Notes under the pieces: model-generated | Database searches by the model: none | The model's input: only the letters and a program-made list of their open reading frames with translations | Told to the model about the DNA's origin: nothing | In this document: positions 15,074 to 20,005 of the stretch, piece after piece | How positions within the stretch are numbered: position 1 is the first letter of the stretch | Layout: the number at the start of each line of letters is the position of its first letter | Made by a program: the position numbers and the translations under genes | Assembly (NCBI GenBank): GCA_046582565.1 | Contig: JAYGED010000266.1 | Location: 1 to 20,005 of the forward strand | DNA from: JAYGED01 sp046582565 | GTDB taxonomy: Bacteria; Pseudomonadota; Alphaproteobacteria; JAAXGF01 | Direction: 5' to 3' | Length of the DNA: 20,005 bases

Positions 15074-16255
15074 TCATGTGCCCATAAAAGTTTCTTTCTT
15101 CGGCAGTAGCCACACGCACAGGATAGAGACCAGTCCGACAACGGCGGCCAGGAAGGTCGCTTGCGTGTAATCGCCGCCACGGTCGTACAACAGCCCGGCA
15201 ACCCAGGGGCCGGCCAACCCTGCCAACCCCCAGGCAATGAAAATCCGTCCATATATTCTGGCAGCGGCGTCTTGGCCGAACCGTTCGGCAACCGCAACCG
15301 GGTAGAGGGTAATGATGGCGCCGTATGAATATCCAATCACCGCAAGTGATCCCAAGGTCGGTATGACGCTGGGCCCGGTGGCAAGAAACAGCAGGGCGGC
15401 GGAAGAAATCAGCGGCAAAACCATCATCAGAGACGGGGACCGGACCCGGTCGACTATCCATCCCGCCGTTATCGCGCCGATCATGTTGCTGAAGGATACA
15501 ATGATCGGCCCCGCGGTCGCCGCAGCGGGCGTGGCGCCGGCGCTCACAACGATACCAACCGCATGGCCGAGCGCCATAAGACCAGCCATCGCCGCGGTTC
15601 CATATCCAGCCCAAAGCAGAACCTGCACCCCTCGGGCGCCGCCAGGCGATTGGCCGGCGCTATGTATTTCATGGCGGCTATCCGCCTCGCCGCGGTACTG
15701 CGTGCGGCTCAAGTGAAAGCAGATGGCAACGGCGGAACCGGCGACAAGCAGGACAGCCGCCATGAAATACAGAGCGCCGGCCAAGCTGCCCTGCTCCAAG
15801 ACCAGCCTGAAGGCAGCCGAAAAGACGGCGGCGCCGGCGGCATAAGAAGCCGTCACCGCACCCATGGCCAGCCCTTTGCGTTCTGGCATGGCCTGGGCTG
15901 AAATCTGCAGCGCGAAACCGTAGCCCAATCCATTGGCGCCGCCGAACAACAGGCTGTAGCCGAACCAGAGAAGGGGCAAGTCAGCGGCGACGCCGGCAAT
16001 CATGACGCCCGCGGCGGCGCATACACATATGGCGAAGGCGAGAGCGGAAGGGCTCAGCGTTGAGAACAGCCGATGACCCAGGAGAACGCTTGCCGTCAAG
16101 GCTATCAAAGCAAAGGAGTAGGTCAGGCTGACATTCGCCCGCGATGCGCCGAGCAGAATTTCCCACGGTTCGACGAAAACCGAAAAGGCATGGATCGAGC
16201 CCAGAACAAAGGTCAGGAGCGATGCCGCAGCTAAAGTCAGAACAGGGCGTGTCAT
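15074..16255 (-). CDS. Major facilitator superfamily transporter, oxalate/formate antiporter-like
   Basis: The 393-residue product has about 12 hydrophobic segments in two halves with a polar linker near residues 190-215 (SRTQYRGEADSRHEIHSAGQ). The opening segment LGSIHAFSVFVEPWEILLGA, the GGANGLGYGFALQISAQAMP loop and the IGYSYGAIITLYPVAVAERF segment in the second half resemble the OFA (oxalate:formate antiporter) group of MFS carriers, which move small carboxylates. The gene lies between coxG-like and ferredoxin genes on the same strand, so a carboxylate product or substrate of the aldehyde oxidoreductase is a reasonable cargo, by inference only. No good Shine-Dalgarno precedes the ATG. Confidence 0.85.
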   Translation of the reverse strand: MTRPVLTLAAASLLTFVLGSIHAFSVFVEPWEILLGASRANVSLTYSFALIALTASVLLGHRLFSTLSPSALAFAICVCAAAGVMIAGVAADLPLLWFGYSLLFGGANGLGYGFALQISAQAMPERKGLAMGAVTASYAAGAAVFSAAFRLVLEQGSLAGALYFMAAVLLVAGSAVAICFHLSRTQYRGEADSRHEIHSAGQSPGGARGVQVLLWAGYGTAAMAGLMALGHAVGIVVSAGATPAAATAGPIIVSFSNMIGAITAGWIVDRVRSPSLMMVLPLISSAALLFLATGPSVIPTLGSLAVIGYSYGAIITLYPVAVAERFGQDAAARIYGRIFIAWGLAGLAGPWVAGLLYDRGGDYTQATFLAAVVGLVSILCVWLLPKKETFMGT

Positions 16256-16328
16256 CTACAGGCTGCGGTGGTTTTCACGGTTTATGAGTTTCAATCAAAC
16301 ATCAGTCAGAATTGAATCTGTTCATGGC
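16256..16328 (-). other. 73-base AT-rich spacer upstream of the MFS gene
   Basis: This gap between the coxG-like stop and the MFS start is clearly richer in A and T than its neighbours. It could carry a promoter, but I could not pick a convincing -35/-10 pair and found no hairpin strong enough to call a terminator. Confidence 0.3.
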
Positions 16329-16898
16329 CTAGGCCTGCATGAACCACAACAGGGCGGCGACCAGCGCCAGCACGCCACCGACCCATAGCCACAGGTTCAA
16401 GCCGGGGACCGGGGCTTCTTCGGGTTCGGTCGGGAGTGTCTCGTCCGCTTCGGCACCCGCCTCGACAATAGCTTCGCCGAGAGCCGAGAAGAATTGGCCC
16501 GCCAGCTTTTGCGAGACGCCGGCGATCATGCGCTGGCCGACCTGGGCGAGCTTGCCGCCGACCGTGGCCGTCGCCTCATAGCGCAGGTGCGTACCGTCGC
16601 CATCGTCGCTGAGCGTTATCTTGGCGCCGCCCCTGGCAAAGCCGGCGACGCCACCCTGGCCTTCGCCGTTAATGCTGTAACTGTTTGGCGGGTCGAGGTC
16701 GCTGAGGGTTACGCGGCCCTTGAAGGAGGCTTTGACCGGGCCGATCTTGAGCGTCACCTTGGCGGTGAACTCGGTATCGGAGACCTTCTCCAGGGTCTCG
16801 CAGCCGGGCACCGCGCGGCGCAGAATTTCCGGATCGTTGAGCGCCTGCCAGACCCGCTCGCGGGACGCCGGAATATGGAATTCGCCGTTAAGATCCAT
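16329..16898 (-). CDS. CoxG family protein (SRPBCC domain, C-terminal membrane anchor)
   Basis: The 189-residue product has the CoxG/SRPBCC lipid-binding fold: MDLNGEFHIPASRERVWQAL, the PGCETLEKVSDTEF segment, the long strand region and a C-terminal helix MIAGVSQKLAGQFFSALGEA. A negatively charged linker (about 145-165) leads to one membrane helix (LNLWLWVGGVLALVAALLWF), so it is tethered to the inner membrane. CoxG proteins accompany molybdenum CO dehydrogenases and are linked to membrane attachment and quinone access of that enzyme. ATG 16898 is chosen because it overlaps the stop of the upstream antiporter-like gene (ATGA) and has AGGAG 5 bases before it; a longer frame to 16952 has no such support. 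No CO dehydrogenase large subunit is in the window. Confidence 0.9.
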   Translation of the reverse strand: MDLNGEFHIPASRERVWQALNDPEILRRAVPGCETLEKVSDTEFTAKVTLKIGPVKASFKGRVTLSDLDPPNSYSINGEGQGGVAGFARGGAKITLSDDGDGTHLRYEATATVGGKLAQVGQRMIAGVSQKLAGQFFSALGEAIVEAGAEADETLPTEPEEAPVPGLNLWLWVGGVLALVAALLWFMQA

Positions 16899-18592
16899 CA
16901 GCTCCTCGCATAATAAATAACCAGGAAAATCCCGAGCAGCACGGCGACCCACAGGGTCGCGGCGCCGGTCGAGAGGCTTGTGGTCAGGGCGCCCTGGGCG
17001 CCGACATAACGCCTCACCGACGAGACGGCGGCGTCCAGCCCATCAAGCACGACGCGGCGCAAGGCATGGTCGGCGCGGCCGATAAATCCGCCTACGGCCA
17101 TGGCCAGACGGGGGGCGAGGCGGCGGTAGAGCCATTCGACGTCGAGGTTGACCGATTTAAGCTCCGGCGGGTATAGGCCGGTCAGGTTGAGCCAGACGAA
17201 GGCCAGGGCGCCGAAGAACAGGAGCTGCACCTGGGCCAGAACATGGCCGGCCGTGAAGGGTTCATACTCCACCGGGAAGGGCAGCAGGGCATACAGCGCC
17301 GCCGGATAGCTGCCGATGGCGATGCAGAGCACGGCGCCAATGGCCATGGCGGCGCGCATATTGAGCGGCGGGTCGCTGGTGCGGATGCCCGCGTCATGGG
17401 CGAAGAAGGCGAAATAGGGGATCTTGATGCCGGCGTGGTGGAACACCCCGGCCGAGGCGAACAGCAGCATCAGCCAGACGCTGCTGTAGCCTTCCTCGAG
17501 GGCGGCGACCATCACCATGGATTTCGAGACGAAGCCCGAAAACAGCGGGAATGCCGAAATCGAGGCGGCGCCGACGATGCAGAACACCGTGGTCATGGGC
17601 ATGGATTTATACAGCCCGCCCAGGTCCGAGCCGTTCATCCGCCCGGTCATATGCAGCACCGAGCCCATGGTCATGAACAGCAGGCCCTTGAAGATCACGT
17701 CGTTGAAGGCGTGGCTGATCGCCCCGTTCATGGCCAGCGCGGTGCCGATGCCGATGCCGCAGACCATGAAGCCGATCTGGTTGATCATGCTGTAGCACAG
17801 CACCCGGCGCAGATCGTTCTCGATGACCGCATAGAAGATCGGAAACACCGTCATGGCGGCGCCGACATAGACCAGGAGTTCGGTCCCCGGATAGGCCCGC
17901 GCCAGGGCGTAGACGGCGACCTTGGTGGTGAAGGCGGAGAGGAACACCGTGCCCGTCGGCGTCGCTTCCGGATAGGCGTCGGTGAGCCAGTTATGGGCCA
18001 GGGGAAAGCCGCATTTGATACCCAGCGCGATTAGGATCAGCCAGGAGGCGGGCCCGTCGAGGCCGATATAATCGAACGCGATCGAGCCGCTCTCCTGAAT
18101 GAGCAGCAGAACGCCAGTGAAGAACAACAGGCCCGAGACGACCTGGATAATCAGATAGCGCATGCCGGCGGCCATGGCGCGCTTCGTGCGCCTAGCCCAG
18201 ATCAGGAACACCGAGGTCACCGCCGCAAGCTCCCAGAACAGGAAGAAGGTGATCAGGTCGCCGGCGAACACGGCCCCGATGGCGCTGCCCGCGTAGAGCA
18301 TGGCGGCGGCCTGCTGGATGCGGTCGCGCAGATGCAGGGAGAACAGCGCGCCGATAAAGGCGGCGATATGAAACAGATAGCCGAACAGCAGGGCGAGCTT
18401 GTCGGCGCGGAACAGATCGAGCTGGTATTCGAGAAAATCGACCTGCCATGTCATCTCTGCGTCCAGGTACAGCAGATTGGCCATGCCGAGCGCCGGGGTG
18501 AGCAGGACGATGATGCCGGCCGCCCGGCGTCCGACAAGACCGGCGAGAACCCCGCCGATGAGGAAAATGACCGTTGGATGAAGACTAATCAT
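16898..18592 (-). CDS. Proton-conducting membrane subunit, MrpD/NuoN-like antiporter family
   Basis: The protein (564 residues from the chosen start) has about 14 membrane segments of the ND2/4/5-MrpA/D type. Key charged residues are present: the TM5 glutamate in FFLFWELAAVTS, the TM7-type lysine in ALGIKCGFPLAHNWLTDAYP and a further lysine in FLSAFTTKVAVYALARAYPG. A C-terminal extension (from about residue 475) carries an amphipathic LYRRLAPRLA stretch and a last membrane helix, as in longer MrpD-like proteins. These subunits move protons or sodium in Mrp antiporters and in complex-I-like redox pumps. ATG 18592 overlaps the stop of the small upstream gene by 8 bases; an in-frame ATG at 18610 is possible. 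The coxG-like gene is coupled downstream. Confidence 0.88.
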   Translation of the reverse strand: MISLHPTVIFLIGGVLAGLVGRRAAGIIVLLTPALGMANLLYLDAEMTWQVDFLEYQLDLFRADKLALLFGYLFHIAAFIGALFSLHLRDRIQQAAAMLYAGSAIGAVFAGDLITFFLFWELAAVTSVFLIWARRTKRAMAAGMRYLIIQVVSGLLFFTGVLLLIQESGSIAFDYIGLDGPASWLILIALGIKCGFPLAHNWLTDAYPEATPTGTVFLSAFTTKVAVYALARAYPGTELLVYVGAAMTVFPIFYAVIENDLRRVLCYSMINQIGFMVCGIGIGTALAMNGAISHAFNDVIFKGLLFMTMGSVLHMTGRMNGSDLGGLYKSMPMTTVFCIVGAASISAFPLFSGFVSKSMVMVAALEEGYSSVWLMLLFASAGVFHHAGIKIPYFAFFAHDAGIRTSDPPLNMRAAMAIGAVLCIAIGSYPAALYALLPFPVEYEPFTAGHVLAQVQLLFFGALAFVWLNLTGLYPPELKSVNLDVEWLYRRLAPRLAMAVGGFIGRADHALRRVVLDGLDAAVSSVRRYVGAQGALTTSLSTGAATLWVAVLLGIFLVIYYARS

Positions 18593-18833
18593 CGTCGTAA
18601 TACTCTTCATCGCGCATCAGGAATTTGCGCATTTCCCTGGCGACCAGCACCAGGGCCGAACAGCCGACAAAGCCATAGATCGCGTAGAAGCCGATCATGG
18701 ATTCCCACTCATGCATTCCATGACGCAGGAACAAAAGATCGAGCCCGACAAGAACCGCGCAGATCACATAGATCGCGCGCAGCAGGCGCTTGACGTTCGC
18801 GGGGTCGTCGAACAGGTGTTTCTTTTCCATCAT
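18585..18833 (-). CDS. Small two-helix membrane protein between antiporter subunits
   Basis: I do not recognise a named family for this 82-residue protein. It has a basic N-terminal stretch (KKHLFDDPANVKRLLRAI), two hydrophobic segments (YVICAVLVGLDLLFL and IGFYAIYGFVGCSALVLVA) separated by RHGMHEWESM, and an acidic tail DEEYYDDD. Its ATG overlaps the stop of the upstream antiporter-like gene (ATGA) and its stop overlaps the start of the next, so it must be part of the same membrane complex. It could be an MrpF- or MrpC-like accessory subunit. The longer frame extending upstream to 19457 is out of phase with the real upstream gene and is not used. Confidence 0.8.
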   Translation of the reverse strand: MMEKKHLFDDPANVKRLLRAIYVICAVLVGLDLLFLRHGMHEWESMIGFYAIYGFVGCSALVLVAREMRKFLMRDEEYYDDD

Positions 18834-20005
18834 CAGGGTGCAACCAGCATGGCGGCCAGCCGGTAGAGCGGGCCGGGGAAGAGGAACAGGACGAAACAGC
18901 CGAGCGCGGTCACCGACAAGGCGATCACGCTGAGCGCCGGGGCTTCCCGCATACCGCCCTCGGGGACATCTTCCGGCGGGCAGAAGAAGGCGCGCAACGG
19001 GATCGGTATGAGGTAGGCGATATTCAGCAGGGTGCTGATCAGAAGCACGGCGAGAAGCACATATTGGTCGGTGTCCAGGGTTCCCAGTGCGAGATACCAT
19101 TTGCTCCACAGCCCGCCGAACGGCGGCAGGCCGATGATGCTCAGGGACGCCATGAAAAAGGCCGCCATGGTGAAGGGCATGCGCCGGCCGATACCCCGCA
19201 TGCGGCTGATATCGATCTCGCCGGATGCTGCGTAGATGGCGCCGGCGCAGAAGAACAGGGTGATCTTGCCGAAGGCGTGGGTGGCGATATGCATGGTCCC
19301 GCCGATGATGCCGAGGCTGCTCGCCAACAGCGCGCCGAGCACGATGTAGGAAAGCTGGCTGATCGTCGAGTAGGCGAGCCGCGCCTTGAGGTTGTCCTCG
19401 CGGAGCGCCACCAGGGAAGCGAGCAGGACGGTTGCTCCGGCCACATACATAAGCCATTCACGCGCCCCGATGTCGGCCAGGAAATCGATGCCGAAGACAT
19501 AGACCATGACCTTGAGAAGGGTGAACACCCCGGCCTTGACCACGGCAACCGCATGGAGAAGGGCCGAGACCGGAGCCGGCGCCACCATGGCCGAAGGCAG
19601 CCAGCGATGGAACGGCATGACCGCCGCCTTGCCGATGCCGAAGACGTAAAGCACGAGCAGCAGGCTGGCCGCCCAGGGTTCGACCTTGCCGGCCAGGATG
19701 CCGCCGGGGATGAATTCGAGGGTGCCGGCGAGGCTCCAGGTGGCGATGATAGCGACCAGCAGAAAGCCGATGGAAGTCGACAGCAGCAGGCCGAGATAGA
19801 CACGCGCGCCACGCCGCGCCGCGTCCGTGCCGTAATGGGCGACCAGGGGATAGGTCGCCAGGGTGAGCGCTTCATAGGCGATGAACAGGGTGAACAGATT
19901 GCCGGCGAAGGCGATGCCGATGGCCGCCGATATGGAGAGCGCAAAAAACATGAAGAAGCGCCCCTGATGGGCGTCCTTCTGATACCGCATATAGCCGATG
20001 GAATA
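18833..20005 (-). CDS. Proton-conducting membrane subunit, MrpD/NuoN-like (5' end beyond window)
   Basis: The frame is open to the right edge of the window; the codons before Met at 19990 read YSIGY and match the YSIGYMRYQKD segment that normally lies well inside MrpD/NuoN-like proteins. About 100 N-terminal residues are therefore outside. The visible 390 residues contain the TM5 glutamate (LFIAYEALTLATYPLV), the TM7 lysine region (FGIGKAAVMPFHRWLP), SAMVAPAPVSALLHAVAVVK and LAYSTISQLSYIVLG, the standard antiporter motifs. It is the second such subunit beside the 564-residue one, so the cluster encodes a multi-subunit ion pump. More subunits are expected beyond 20005. Confidence 0.92.
   Translation of the reverse strand, partial: YSIGYMRYQKDAHQGRFFMFFALSISAAIGIAFAGNLFTLFIAYEALTLATYPLVAHYGTDAARRGARVYLGLLLSTSIGFLLVAIIATWSLAGTLEFIPGGILAGKVEPWAASLLLVLYVFGIGKAAVMPFHRWLPSAMVAPAPVSALLHAVAVVKAGVFTLLKVMVYVFGIDFLADIGAREWLMYVAGATVLLASLVALREDNLKARLAYSTISQLSYIVLGALLASSLGIIGGTMHIATHAFGKITLFFCAGAIYAASGEIDISRMRGIGRRMPFTMAAFFMASLSIIGLPPFGGLWSKWYLALGTLDTDQYVLLAVLLISTLLNIAYLIPIPLRAFFCPPEDVPEGGMREAPALSVIALSVTALGCFVLFLFPGPLYRLAAMLVAP

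Noticed and set aside
18585..19457. A 290-codon minus-strand frame
   Set aside because: Only its last 82 codons form a plausible protein; the rest is out of phase with the antiporter-like gene and reads as Arg/Pro-rich nonsense.

Overview
The window is GC-rich, gene-dense DNA of bacterial chromosomal type. Gene content and codon use suggest a heterotrophic alphaproteobacterium, perhaps Rhodospirillales; the order is an inference. I see no tRNA, rRNA, CRISPR array, insertion sequence or phage gene, and no gap between genes longer than about 160 bases. Almost everything lies on the minus strand. Only a LysR regulator and the damaged cytochrome c peroxidase gene after it are on the plus strand.

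Left part (1-5637). A two-repeat DUF1538 membrane protein is followed by a small P-II-like protein and the first 26 codons of a third gene, all overlapping. This looks like a membrane transporter with its own P-II-type sensor. Next comes a minus-strand run: glutathione S-transferase, ACT-domain threonine ammonia-lyase, a DUF1989 (urea-carboxylase-associated) protein and a class I glutamine amidotransferase. The last two overlap by ATGA and have a recognisable promoter of their own.

Middle part (5736-9795). A 2-aminoethylphosphonate (AEP) catabolic pair, phnW and phnX, lies divergent to the LysR gene. PhnX carries an in-frame amber stop that splits an otherwise intact protein. The di-heme cytochrome c peroxidase/MauG-family gene after lysR carries two separate one-base deletions. 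These lesions are either real decay or assembly errors.

Right part (9792-20005). This is the most unusual region. Read along the minus strand it encodes two Mrp/complex-I-like ion-pumping membrane subunits (the first cut by the window edge) with an 82-residue membrane protein between them, then CoxG, an MFS transporter, a four-cluster ferredoxin, a tungsten-type aldehyde:ferredoxin oxidoreductase (AOR), a MoaD-like protein, a small unrecognised protein, a CoxS-type 2Fe-2S subunit, a CoxM-type FAD subunit and XdhC. The CoxS, CoxM, CoxG and XdhC parts normally serve molybdenum hydroxylases such as CO or xanthine dehydrogenase, but the large catalytic subunit is missing and an AOR sits in its place. 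The inferred system is an AOR whose electrons leave through a borrowed 2Fe-2S/FAD module, possibly connected to the membrane by CoxG and the ion-pumping subunits. Acetaldehyde from AEP breakdown is one conceivable substrate, but nothing in the sequence proves this.
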